Source: an uncultured Flavobacteriales bacterium
GTDB lineage: Bacteria > Bacteroidota > Bacteroidia > Flavobacteriales_D > Sanyastnellaceae
DNA: 44,814 nucleotides
Assembly (NCBI GenBank): GCA_905479395.1
Contig: CAJQMI010000003.1
Span: forward strand, 1-44,814
Direction of reading: 5' to 3'
Positions 9,490 to 17,652 of this stretch are shown piece after piece. Position numbers and translations under genes: made by a program. How positions within the stretch are numbered: position 1 is the stretch's first letter; every line of letters begins with the position of its first letter. The notes beneath the pieces were generated by a model. That model was not told the origin of the DNA. It saw nothing but the letters and a program-made list of their open reading frames with translations, and did no database searches.

Positions 9490-10911
9490 GATCATCTCCA
9501 ACCAGATTGGCAGAACAAAAATGGCCCAGAGCCAGGCAACTGCGGCGGCAACAACATTCAGCACAATCCCGACACTTGCCATATTGCCCATGGATATTCG
9601 ATTGCTACCAAAAATGATGGCATTGGGAGGCGTCGCCATTGGCAGCATAAATGCGCAACTGCTCGCCATGGTGACAGGCACCACCAAAATCAATGGATCA
9701 ATCCCAAGGTTCAATGCCACCTGCCCCACCACCGGAACCATGATGACAGTGAGGGCAAGATTGCTCATGACCTCGGTTAACATCAGCGCTGAAAACGTGA
9801 AAATACCAATCAAAACAGGTGTTGAAAATGCCTCACTTCCTGCGATGCCTTCCGCCACCATGGGCAAAATCTCGGCGTCGTTGAGTGCTTTTGCAAGCGT
9901 CAAACCACCACCAAAAAGCAACAAGATGTCCCATGGCAATCGCTTCGTGTCTTCCCAAGTGAGAAGTGCTCGGTCTTCAGCTGTTCCAGACGGAATCATG
10001 AAAAGAACAGATCCCGCTAGCATGGCGATGGTTGTATCGTTCAATTCCCAACCGAAGGCACTTACCAACCAGCGACGTCCCACCCAAAAAATACCAGTGC
10101 ATAAGAAAACAGTGGCAACCCGCACCTCGGCAGCATTCCACTTCCCCAATGCTTGCAACTCACTGCGAATGCCTTGGATACCGCCAGTTAGTTCGGAGTT
10201 GGAAACACGGCAGAGCACGCGGGTGAGCAGCCAGTAGACCAAAACCAGCATTAAAACCGCAAATGGAAAAGCTAAAAGCATCCACTCAAGGAATGGCATG
10301 CTGAACGAAAATTGATCTTCCATAATACCGGCCATTGCGACATTCGGAGGCGTTCCCACCAGCGTTGCTATTCCGCCGATATTCGCTGCATATGCAGTCC
10401 CCAACAGTAAGACCATAGCAAAACGCGGATGCTCCTTTTCGTTTACTTTGCTCGCGACAGATAGAGCTATAGGAAGCATCATAAGCGTGGTAGCAGTGTT
10501 GGAAATCCACATGCTCAATGCTGCCGTTGCCAGCATAAACCCGCCAATGAGGCGCCGAGGCTTCCCTCCCGCAACCACAAGAATATTCAAGGCAAATCTT
10601 CGGTGTAAATTCCATCGCTCGAGCGCTATGGCGATCAAAAAACCGCCCATGAACAGGAACACATAATGCGAACCATAAGGTGCCGTGGTTTCAGCAATTG
10701 TCGAGATGCCAAGGATGGGAAATAAGACCATCGGCAACACTGAAGTTACCCCGAGCGGAACGGCTTCAGCAATCCACCATACGAGCATCCAAGCACCCGC
10801 ACTCAGAACAGGAACAGCTTTCTCTGGAAGCCCGAAACTGGTCGCTGCAAACCAAACCAACCCCGCTATTACGGGTCCTAACACCAACCTGAGTCCGCGG
10901 CTCAATTTCAT
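9487..10911 (-). CDS. SLC13/DASS family sodium-coupled anion (dicarboxylate-type) transporter
   Basis: The 474-residue integral membrane protein has about 11 hydrophobic segments. It carries the paired family motifs: SNTATT at residues 137-142 in the first half, and in the second half a degenerate copy EVMSNLALT followed by the ATPPNAIIFGS segment. In this family, known from VcINDY, these tips bind sodium and the carboxylate substrate. Substrates across the family include succinate, malate, citrate and sulfate; which applies here cannot be read from sequence. The second SNT motif has Leu where Thr is usual, which could alter selectivity. The gene starts 5 bp after the EEP protein gene and is followed 9 bp later by aroQ. 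Confidence 0.88.
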   Translation of the reverse strand: MKLSRGLRLVLGPVIAGLVWFAATSFGLPEKAVPVLSAGAWMLVWWIAEAVPLGVTSVLPMVLFPILGISTIAETTAPYGSHYVFLFMGGFLIAIALERWNLHRRFALNILVVAGGKPRRLIGGFMLATAALSMWISNTATTLMMLPIALSVASKVNEKEHPRFAMVLLLGTAYAANIGGIATLVGTPPNVAMAGIMEDQFSFSMPFLEWMLLAFPFAVLMLVLVYWLLTRVLCRVSNSELTGGIQGIRSELQALGKWNAAEVRVATVFLCTGIFWVGRRWLVSAFGWELNDTTIAMLAGSVLFMIPSGTAEDRALLTWEDTKRLPWDILLLFGGGLTLAKALNDAEILPMVAEGIAGSEAFSTPVLIGIFTFSALMLTEVMSNLALTVIMVPVVGQVALNLGIDPLILVVPVTMASSCAFMLPMATPPNAIIFGSNRISMGNMASVGIVLNVVAAAVAWLWAIFVLPIWLEMI

Positions 10912-10916
10912 CGAAT

Positions 10917-11777
10917 TTATTTGAAAACAGCCTGGTAGGGCAAATGATCAGAAATGTAAAGGCCAAATTTAATGTGTTCGTCAGCACACGCCCAGTCCAC
11001 TTCAACATCACCCCGGTAAAGGATATAATCGATTCGCTTGGCGCCGGCGATAGCTTCCGTCAAAAATGAGGAATACGTTCCGAACTCTTTCCGACAGCGG
11101 TACTTTGCGCTGGCATACGTGTCTTGCAAGTCACCCATTGCCATCAAATCCTTGATCTCTGGCGCATCGGGTTCTGCATTGAAGTCTCCACATACCAATG
11201 TTAAATCATCCGTCCCTAGCCCTGACCAACCGGCCATCAGAGCAGCTGAACCCTTGCGAGACCATTCCCCCACATGTGACCAATGACCGTTGAGTACGCG
11301 CACAGTTTTCTGATTTTTCCGGTCAAAAAGCACCACAATGGTCACCAATCTTGGCAGATCAGCATCCCAACCTATTGAACCCTTCTCGCTGGGATCAGTG
11401 GACAGCCACTTGACTTCACCGCGAAGAAAATCATACCGTTCACGATTCCAGAATATTGGAGTCGCCTCTCCATTGCCATCTGCATCGCGCCCTCGACCAA
11501 AGGAGTCATGTTGACCGAGGCGTTTTTGAAGGTCTTCGTATTGGTTGGGAAGAACCTCCTGCAATGCAACGACATCAAAATAGCGCACTGCGTTGGCGAC
11601 CTCATCCCTGCGTTCGTGCCATTTCAACGTGTCACTGGGATTGTCATAGCGCACATTAAATGTGCATACGCTCGTCTCAGAGGACTGCTGTGCATGCCCA
11701 TTCATCGGATTGAACGCGGAAAGCATAACGAACAACTGAATCCCAATTCCGAAAAACAACTTATGCGATTGCATCAT
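10917..11777 (-). CDS. Secreted endonuclease/exonuclease/phosphatase-fold hydrolase
   Basis: The product (286 residues) has a signal peptide (MMQSHKLFFGIGIQLFVML, cleavage probably after GHAQ). An EEP (DNase I-like) domain follows: TFNVRYDNP (metal-site Asn), VVALQEVLPNQ (metal Glu), LNGHWSH, VCGDFNAEPD (Asp/Asn pair) and SDHLPYQAVF (catalytic His at the C-terminus). These residues appear intact, so phosphodiesterase or phosphatase activity on an exported substrate is likely. The start at ATG 11777 (or the ATG at 11774) is preferred to the upstream extension to 11960, because it gives the signal peptide and lies 4 bases from a TATATTCG box. Nucleic acid, sugar phosphate and phospholipid are all possible substrates. 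Confidence 0.85.
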   Translation of the reverse strand: MMQSHKLFFGIGIQLFVMLSAFNPMNGHAQQSSETSVCTFNVRYDNPSDTLKWHERRDEVANAVRYFDVVALQEVLPNQYEDLQKRLGQHDSFGRGRDADGNGEATPIFWNRERYDFLRGEVKWLSTDPSEKGSIGWDADLPRLVTIVVLFDRKNQKTVRVLNGHWSHVGEWSRKGSAALMAGWSGLGTDDLTLVCGDFNAEPDAPEIKDLMAMGDLQDTYASAKYRCRKEFGTYSSFLTEAIAGAKRIDYILYRGDVEVDWACADEHIKFGLYISDHLPYQAVFK

Positions 11778-11781
11778 GGAA

Positions 11782-11789
11782 CGAATATA
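11782..11789 (-). promoter_or_regulatory. -7 box TATATTCG for the EEP protein gene
   Basis: Minus-strand TATATTCG, one mismatch from TAnnTTTG, then TTCC and ATG 11777. It lies back to back with the rlmD box at 11805-11812 in a 39-bp divergent intergenic region. Confidence 0.4.
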
Positions 11790-11804
11790 CCGACTGACTG
11801 GCAT

Positions 11805-11812
11805 TACCTTTG
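11805..11812 (+). promoter_or_regulatory. -7 box TACCTTTG, 4 bases before the rlmD GTG start
   Basis: Exact match to TAnnTTTG, followed by CGTC and GTG 11817. The box argues for the GTG start of rlmD over the ATG at 11763, which would place the promoter inside the coding region. Transcription would start at or next to the start codon. Confidence 0.6.
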
Positions 11813-11816
11813 CGTC

Positions 11817-13304
11817 GTGGGCAGAGAAAGAAAATTCCGAAAGAACGAAGCACTCATCCTCGATGTTGAAGACATCGCATTTGGAGGAAAAGGCATCGCA
11901 CGAATCACAACAGACAAAGGACCCTTTGTGGTGTTCATCCAAAATGCCTTTCCAGGGCAAAAGGTGGAGGCCAGGGTTGTCAAGTGCAAATCAAAGCACG
12001 CAGAATGCAGGCTCGAAGAGGTGATTCAGCGATCACCCTCAGAAGTTGACCATGGGTTCCAGGAAATCCCCGGAGCACCCTATGCGCGCGTTCCGCTTGA
12101 ATTGCAGCACAAGACCAAGGAAAAGACCGCTCTCGATTTGTATGAGCGCATTGGAGGAGTCGATGACGTTCAATCCGTGTACGAAGGCTTCATTGCCTCG
12201 CCTAAGAATTGGCACTACCGGAACAAAATGGAATATAGCTTTTCGGCCATCGTACACAATCCAAAAACCAAGGAGAAAGAGGACGGTTTTGGTTTTGGTT
12301 TTAAAAAACGCGGGACATGGTGGGCCGTCGAAAACCTCAATGGCGATTCGGGATTGTACGACGCTCAAGTCGAGAATTTCATGCCCACGTTGAGGGGTTG
12401 GTTTGAAGAAACAAACTTGCCCGCATGGCATCCGCCAAAGCGCGAGGGATTCTATCGTTTCTTGGTTGCCAGACGCAGTGAGGCAAATGAGAAGTTACTC
12501 TTCAACTTGGTCACCAGTTCAGATGGATTGGAATCATTTGACCGTCAAGCATTCGTGGAATTACTCAAATCCGCATTTGGCGAACGATTACAAGGTGTGA
12601 TCCATACAATCAATGACGACAAAGGAGATCGCGTAGAAGCGAGGTCAGGCGATTCAGAGCTGGTTTATGGACAAGCTTTCATTACAGAGACCTTGCACGA
12701 GCTCAATTTTGACATTGAGATGTCCAGCTTTTTCCAAACCAATCCAGCTTGCGCCGAACGCCTGTATGCAGAAGTCATCGCGGCGGTGTCGGCTTCGGAT
12801 GATGCCAGCACCGGTTCCAAACCATTCCATACGGGAGAGTATATCATGGACCTCTTCTGCGGCACAGGAACCATTGCACAAATGCTCGCTCGGCACACTG
12901 GAAAAGAAATCATTGGGGTCGACATTGTTGAGCAAGCCATCATCGACGCCCGCAAAAGTGCTAAAAACAACGGCACTGAAAACGTTCAATTCCACGCAGC
13001 TGATGTGGGGAAGTTCCTTCTGGAGTTCCCTGAATACAAGGGCCGAATCAAATCCATTGTACTCGACCCTCCTCGAGCAGGCATCTCACCAAAGACGCTG
13101 AGAAAAGTCATCCGATTGGGCGCAGAACGTCTGGTTTATGTATCCTGTAACCCTGCGACCCAAGCAAGGGACATTGTTACGTTGAGGGAATTCGGATATG
13201 AGCTGAAACGTTTGAAATTGGTGGATCAATTTCCGCATACTGCGCATGTCGAAGCCATCGCCGTTTTTGAAAAGAACTTGAAAGCATCGAACTTAGACGA
13301 ATGA
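11817..13304 (+). CDS. rlmD: 23S rRNA (uracil-5-)-methyltransferase, RlmD/TrmA family, lacking the Fe-S cysteines
   Basis: From GTG 11817 the product has 495 residues. A TRAM-like N-terminal domain (ILDVEDIAFGGKGIAR) leads to a Rossmann methyltransferase. Motifs are DLFCGTGTIAQ (SAM site), VLDPPRAG and YVSCNPATQARD with catalytic Cys444, plus the usual C-terminal HTAHVEAI. It should form 5-methyluridine in 23S rRNA. Where RlmD normally has three or four Cys for a 4Fe-4S cluster, this protein reads GAPYARVPLELQHK, with no Cys. The exact target site (U1939 or U747) cannot be assigned. An in-frame ATG at 11763 is the alternative start. The end overlaps the phosphoribosyltransferase gene by 4 bp. 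Confidence 0.85.
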   Translation: MGRERKFRKNEALILDVEDIAFGGKGIARITTDKGPFVVFIQNAFPGQKVEARVVKCKSKHAECRLEEVIQRSPSEVDHGFQEIPGAPYARVPLELQHKTKEKTALDLYERIGGVDDVQSVYEGFIASPKNWHYRNKMEYSFSAIVHNPKTKEKEDGFGFGFKKRGTWWAVENLNGDSGLYDAQVENFMPTLRGWFEETNLPAWHPPKREGFYRFLVARRSEANEKLLFNLVTSSDGLESFDRQAFVELLKSAFGERLQGVIHTINDDKGDRVEARSGDSELVYGQAFITETLHELNFDIEMSSFFQTNPACAERLYAEVIAAVSASDDASTGSKPFHTGEYIMDLFCGTGTIAQMLARHTGKEIIGVDIVEQAIIDARKSAKNNGTENVQFHAADVGKFLLEFPEYKGRIKSIVLDPPRAGISPKTLRKVIRLGAERLVYVSCNPATQARDIVTLREFGYELKRLKLVDQFPHTAHVEAIAVFEKNLKASNLDE

Positions 13305-13813
13305 CCTCCACACGCATCCTTGAGTCCGAGCAAATCGAACGGAAAATTCAACGCATCGCCCGACAGATTGCGGAAGAATTCATCAACGCCCAGAAGATTC
13401 ATCTGATCTGCATCGCTGGCAATGGCGTGCCCGTGGGAAATCGCATTGGCACAGCTTTGCAAAACATTTGCGATGTCGACATTGCAATGAGCACACTGAA
13501 AATGAATAAGTCTGCTCCATTGGATATGCCCATTGTTTTAAGCTCAGATCTGAGCAATCTGTCTGGCGCAGAGGTTGTAATCGTGGACGACGTGCTGAAC
13601 TCAGGGAAAACTCTGATGTACGCCGTGCACCACATCTTGAGTGCAGGACCCAAGCGAGTGGCCACTGCCGTATTGGTTGACAGAATTCACCGCTCCTTCC
13701 CCATTCGCGCTGATTTTTGTGGCCTGAGTTTAAGCACGAATCTCAAAGAGCACATTGACGTGACGATCAGTGATGAGTGGAACGAAAAAGATGAAGCTTT
13801 GCTTAAGGACTGA
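13301..13813 (+). CDS. PyrR-like phosphoribosyltransferase family protein
   Basis: The 170-residue product has the type I phosphoribosyltransferase fold, with the PRPP-binding signature VVIVDDVLNSGKT (about residues 92-104) after strand-rich LICIAGNGVPVG, the usual pyrophosphate loop position. Overall layout and length resemble PyrR, the bifunctional uracil phosphoribosyltransferase and RNA-binding attenuator of pyr operons. No pyr operon leader is visible nearby, so a regulatory role is not supported and enzymatic salvage is equally possible. Translation is coupled to rlmD by an ATGA overlap. The gene converges on aroK with 8 bp between the stops. Confidence 0.8.
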   Translation: MTSTRILESEQIERKIQRIARQIAEEFINAQKIHLICIAGNGVPVGNRIGTALQNICDVDIAMSTLKMNKSAPLDMPIVLSSDLSNLSGAEVVIVDDVLNSGKTLMYAVHHILSAGPKRVATAVLVDRIHRSFPIRADFCGLSLSTNLKEHIDVTISDEWNEKDEALLKD

Positions 13814-13821
13814 GGGCTCCT

Positions 13822-14355
13822 TTAGTCAGAACCAGATTCACTGAGCAACAACTCCCAACGCTTGAAGTCTTCCTTGCCAGGCTCCTTCAAAAGGCGTTCG
13901 TCGGCATCTGCGTAGCAAGCATTGCGAGAAACCCAATGCCTTTTCACTTCCTCGGCAGATTTCTTCCCACCATTGGCATTCATCAGGAGCGGTCGATGTG
14001 GAGCATTCGTGGCGAATAAGCGTCTCTCAATCACTTCAAAGGGCGGACTCAAATGAACCACATGTCCTTTGGCTTTCATCCAATCCAATGCACCTGCAAT
14101 GCAGGGGGTTCCACCACCGCAACCAATGACTCTGATTCCTTCGGAAATGACCAAATGTTTGAGCATCCGCATTTCCATCGCCCTGAATGAAGCTTCTCCC
14201 TCCTGGTCAAAAATTTCTTCAATGCTCATGCCCTTGTGCTGTTCAATGGCCCTGTCTAAATCCACGGTTTCGAAACGGTTCATTTCAGCCATCTTTAGAA
14301 TCGCGTGAGTCTTTCCAGAGCCCATATAACCGATAAAAAAGAGCACGGATTTCAT
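13822..14355 (-). CDS. aroK: Shikimate kinase AroK
   Basis: This 177-residue P-loop kinase phosphorylates shikimate with ATP at the 3-hydroxyl. Motifs are the Walker A GYMGSGKT (residues 9-16), VDLDRAIE with Asp34 for shikimate, FRAMEMRML with Arg58, CGGGTP at 79-84, and the adenine/lid RPLL with Arg121. All expected substrate and ATP contacts are present. The Walker A third residue is Met where many homologues also have Met or Pro. Its start overlaps the FAH-family gene by 4 bp, so it is the distal gene of that transcript even though the two functions appear unrelated. Confidence 0.93.
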   Translation of the reverse strand: MKSVLFFIGYMGSGKTHAILKMAEMNRFETVDLDRAIEQHKGMSIEEIFDQEGEASFRAMEMRMLKHLVISEGIRVIGCGGGTPCIAGALDWMKAKGHVVHLSPPFEVIERRLFATNAPHRPLLMNANGGKKSAEEVKRHWVSRNACYADADERLLKEPGKEDFKRWELLLSESGSD

Positions 14356-14975
14356 GTGCCATGAATGTTGACACGAAACATGGATTCTTCATTGAAAAAT
14401 CCTTCCAACGTATCGCCATCTTCGACGCGGCCCACACCAGCAGGTGTTCCGGTAAAAATCACATCTCCCATCTTCAGTGTCATGTACTTCGACACATGAG
14501 CAATCAACGCATGAACGTGGTGGGTCATATCCAGCGCTGAGCCAGACTGCACTTTTTCACCGTTTTTCTCGAGATAAAATGGAACAGACTCCCAGCCTTC
14601 AGTGAACGAATCGACAGGAAACCACTTCTTGCTAATGACCGCAGAACCATCAAATGCCTTGGCCTTCTCCCACGGGTGACCATTTGCCTTTGCTTCGGCT
14701 TGTATGTCGCGCGCTGTAAAATCAATCCCCAAGGAAATCGCATCAAAATACCGATGCGCAAATTCCGCTTGAACAGCCTTGCCGTTGCGGCAGATTCGAA
14801 TCAATAATTCCACTTCATGATGAACATCTTGTGTCCAGTCCGGGATGTAAAAAGGGTGACGATGAGCCAAAATAGCGCTATCCGGTTTTAAAAAGAACAA
14901 AGGTTCCTTGGGCACCGAATTCCCCAATTCTTTGGCGTGTTCAGCGTAGTTACGACCGATGCAAATGAGCTTCAT
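14352..14975 (-). CDS. Fumarylacetoacetate hydrolase (FAH) family protein
   Basis: At 207 residues this is a minimal, one-domain FAH-fold protein like the human FAHD1 / bacterial YcgM group. Visible metal ligands are HHEVELLIRI (Glu54, Glu56) and GIDFTARD (Asp85). It begins with the typical ICIGRNYAEHAKELGN and ends with the VIFTGTPAGVG motif. Members cleave or isomerise short diketo acids, including oxaloacetate and acylpyruvates; the specific reaction here is not determinable. It precedes aroK with a 4-bp overlap. A stretch of 38 bp separates it from the OmpA-domain gene upstream. Confidence 0.88.
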   Translation of the reverse strand: MKLICIGRNYAEHAKELGNSVPKEPLFFLKPDSAILAHRHPFYIPDWTQDVHHEVELLIRICRNGKAVQAEFAHRYFDAISLGIDFTARDIQAEAKANGHPWEKAKAFDGSAVISKKWFPVDSFTEGWESVPFYLEKNGEKVQSGSALDMTHHVHALIAHVSKYMTLKMGDVIFTGTPAGVGRVEDGDTLEGFFNEESMFRVNIHGT

Positions 14976-15014
14976 AATGAGTGAATCAGATACAAAGATG
15001 GCACACAGCCCTCG

Positions 15015-16196
15015 TCATTCCACATAAAACCGAATCTCAACCCGACGATCAGAAGCGAAATGTGTTGAATTGCGCTCCTCACCAAAATAATTCAACAGGA
15101 CCCGATGACTCTCCAAACCACTTTGTAAAATGTAGTTCCGGACTGTTTGAGCCCTGCTTTTTGACAAGGTATGGTTCAAGGAACGCGCGCCAGAAGGGTC
15201 AGCATGACCGGTGCATACCACGCGGATTTGTGGGTGCCGACATAGCAGTTCCATGACTTCATTCAACTGAAGCTGCGCATTCAAATCCATCGAGGCAGAC
15301 GCCGAAGAAAAGGGAATATTGACCGCCTCCGGCAGCCGAAGCTGACTGAGGGTGGCATCTGTTGAAATTGGCAATAAAACCGAGGTGGCGATAGGCATCA
15401 CCCCTGACGACTCCAACGAAATGATTCGTCTTTCTTGACCCTCAAGCAAATATAAAATGCGCTCCATCCAGTATGTCAAATCCTGCGCATCATTGCTCGG
15501 CCAAACGGAACGATCCTCCGTCGAAATGGCTCCCGAGCTCGCTGATGACAATTCCAATGCCATTGAAGGAAGAGGTGTATTGGCATCCAATGTTAGCCAA
15601 TCAAGCACAGGATCATCACCTTGAATACCCGAATTCTCTGTTAGCAAACCCTTCAATGATTCAAATAAAGCGGCATTGACACGGTAGTTCAATTCCATTG
15701 CCAACTGCATTTTCAATTCATCCAAACCACTCTGGACAAGCACATACCACTCCTCTTCTTCTGATAGGTTTTCTGCCATTCGCCAGCGGCGTAAATCGCG
15801 ATGATCCAAAGAAGAAACCTGCTCAATCAGCTCTTTGATTTCATCAGAGAAACCACCCTTGATCCATGGTGCAGGGAGAGACTGAAGACCCGCGACCTCC
15901 TGAACAATGCGTTCAAGCCTTCGAAAGACAGCCGTTTCTGATGTTTTCCAATGCACGCGGCCCATATCCATGTCCACAGCAACCGCACCATCCAGGTAGA
16001 ACCCCATGTTTTCCAGCATCAAAGCATGTGATCGTTTCCACATCTCTGACTGAGCGAAATCTTCGTTCGCATCTTGAGCACCCAGTTTCCCTCCAGCGGT
16101 CATTAGCATGAACGCACTCAGGCACAACAGGCCACTTCGTCTCACTCGAACCCTCAAATTTATGGGCAACAAGGAAAATGGACTGCGCTCATTCAT
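15015..16196 (-). CDS. OmpA-domain outer membrane/peptidoglycan-binding protein
   Basis: The 393-residue product has an arginine-rich N-terminal region and a hydrophobic segment ending LGAQ, a probable signal peptide of about 40 residues. A long helical middle of no recognised family follows (about 45-285, Glu-rich, possible coiled coil). The C-terminal OmpA/MotB-like domain (about 290-393) includes TGHADPSGARSLN, LSKSRAQTV and DRRVEIRF; the Asp and Arg that bind diaminopimelate in this family are present. The protein should tie an envelope structure to peptidoglycan. No beta-barrel is visible, so the anchor domain is the only sure part. Confidence 0.85.
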   Translation of the reverse strand: MNERSPFSLLPINLRVRVRRSGLLCLSAFMLMTAGGKLGAQDANEDFAQSEMWKRSHALMLENMGFYLDGAVAVDMDMGRVHWKTSETAVFRRLERIVQEVAGLQSLPAPWIKGGFSDEIKELIEQVSSLDHRDLRRWRMAENLSEEEEWYVLVQSGLDELKMQLAMELNYRVNAALFESLKGLLTENSGIQGDDPVLDWLTLDANTPLPSMALELSSASSGAISTEDRSVWPSNDAQDLTYWMERILYLLEGQERRIISLESSGVMPIATSVLLPISTDATLSQLRLPEAVNIPFSSASASMDLNAQLQLNEVMELLCRHPQIRVVCTGHADPSGARSLNHTLSKSRAQTVRNYILQSGLESHRVLLNYFGEERNSTHFASDRRVEIRFYVE

Positions 16197-16239
16197 CCCT
16201 GTAAATATCGCTCAAATAAGTTATAAAGACGACTAAAAC

Positions 16240-17652
16240 CTATTTACCACGACCTTTGAGGACTGTTAAGACAGTGTAGAATAGAATTTTAATGTCCAAT
16301 GCGATGCTCATGTTTTCAATGTAAATCAGGTCAAAGCGCAAACGCTGCACCATCTCGTCAACATTCTCTGCGTAACCATATTTCACTTGTCCCCAAGAAG
16401 TGATGCCAGGACGGACCTTTTGCAAATGGTGATAATGTGGCGCCCTCTCCATGATGCGTGCAATGAAATGCGCTCTTTCTGGCCGTGGGCCCACGAGCGC
16501 CATATCTCCTAAGAGCACATTCAAAAATTGTGGAAACTCATCCAATCGTGATTTTCGCAAAAAACGCCCGACGCTTGTAATTCTGGGATCATCATCCCGG
16601 CTCAATTGAGGTCCTTGGGCCTCAGCGTCCGTGTGCATCGTTCTAAACTTGATGATTTGGAACGGTCTCCCATGTCTTCCTATTCGCTCTTGTAAATAGA
16701 AAACAGGTCCTTTGCTTGTTGACTTAACCATCAAGCCAATGACGGCAAATAAAGGACTGAGTATTAGCAAGGCAAAGATGCTAACGGTCCAATCCAACAG
16801 CCGCTTGATAGAGCGCTGCCATTGCGGCATGATTTCTCTATCGATTTCGATCAAGGGAGCGCCATAGATGCTTGACATTCTCACAGAGCCACTCAGGATG
16901 TCATAGATGTCGGGAATGATTCTAATTTCGACGAGCGTTCCTTCAAGCGCATTGAGAATGGCCTCAAGATTGTCACGATCTCCGCCGCCGATGGCAATGA
17001 TGACCTCCTCAATTCCTCGATCTGCAATGACGCGTTGAATCTCGGTCACTTTTCCCAAATTGGGCAAGTACCGATCCAAGGCTGTATCTACCCCATTTAC
17101 CTGTATGAACCCAAGGAATCGATATCCAGCGTCTTTGCGCAAACCCTTGATTTCCTCGTACATGCGCACTGCACGCTCGTTGCCACCTATGATCAATGTT
17201 GGAAAACTCCATTTACCTGTATGGATTTTCTTCACTGTGCGTGTGGTAATAACCAGGCGGCCCAACAGTGTCAATGTCCAATGACTCGCTGTTAGCGCAC
17301 TCAAAGAAGCATAATACTGGCGATAGCTCTGAATGTTGTCATCCAGCAATAAACCAAAAAAGATGACGAGAACGCCAAGTGCAGTGGTCCATGTTACCTG
17401 TCCAACTTCTAAAATTCGATGACGCTTTAACGGCTTCGAAAACATCCCCGCCATGCCATGCAAAATCAACCAGAAAGCAGGAATGATTGCCAATCCCAAA
17501 AGGTATTGACGGTCAGCCAGTGCTTCGGACCAATCCGGAGCGCCTATTTCTTCAATGACGACTTTTCGAAAGACGTACAAAACCGACCATGATATTGCAG
17601 CGGACGACCAGTCCGAAATCACATACGCCAATGTGAGTAGCCGCTTGTTCAT
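16240..17652 (-). CDS. Polyprenyl glycosylphosphotransferase (exopolysaccharide priming sugar transferase)
   Basis: The 470-residue product has an N-terminal block of about four or five membrane helices, a central nucleotide-fold-like CoA-binding_3 domain (PTLIIGGNERAVRMYEEI, about 150-240), another membrane segment (about 285-310), and a cytoplasmic catalytic domain of the bacterial sugar transferase family. The catalytic domain shows KFRTMHTDAE, RKSRLDEFPQFLNVLLGDM and LVGPRPER. It should transfer a sugar phosphate from a UDP-sugar to undecaprenyl phosphate (WcaJ-like). No other polysaccharide genes are visible. The start overlaps the upstream lipoprotein gene by 4 bp, the only clue to a partner. 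Confidence 0.92.
   Translation of the reverse strand: MNKRLLTLAYVISDWSSAAISWSVLYVFRKVVIEEIGAPDWSEALADRQYLLGLAIIPAFWLILHGMAGMFSKPLKRHRILEVGQVTWTTALGVLVIFFGLLLDDNIQSYRQYYASLSALTASHWTLTLLGRLVITTRTVKKIHTGKWSFPTLIIGGNERAVRMYEEIKGLRKDAGYRFLGFIQVNGVDTALDRYLPNLGKVTEIQRVIADRGIEEVIIAIGGGDRDNLEAILNALEGTLVEIRIIPDIYDILSGSVRMSSIYGAPLIEIDREIMPQWQRSIKRLLDWTVSIFALLILSPLFAVIGLMVKSTSKGPVFYLQERIGRHGRPFQIIKFRTMHTDAEAQGPQLSRDDDPRITSVGRFLRKSRLDEFPQFLNVLLGDMALVGPRPERAHFIARIMERAPHYHHLQKVRPGITSWGQVKYGYAENVDEMVQRLRFDLIYIENMSIALDIKILFYTVLTVLKGRGK

Noticed and set aside
9521-10237. 238-residue reading frame on the plus strand
   Set aside because: It lies fully antisense to the SLC13/DASS transporter gene, whose membrane helices and motifs are clear, and has low-complexity Ala/Thr/Pro composition typical of a shadow frame.
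11763-11816. ATG 11763 as the start of rlmD
   Set aside because: It adds 18 residues unlike the family and places the exact TAnnTTTG box inside the gene; GTG 11817 fits both the family start and the promoter spacing.
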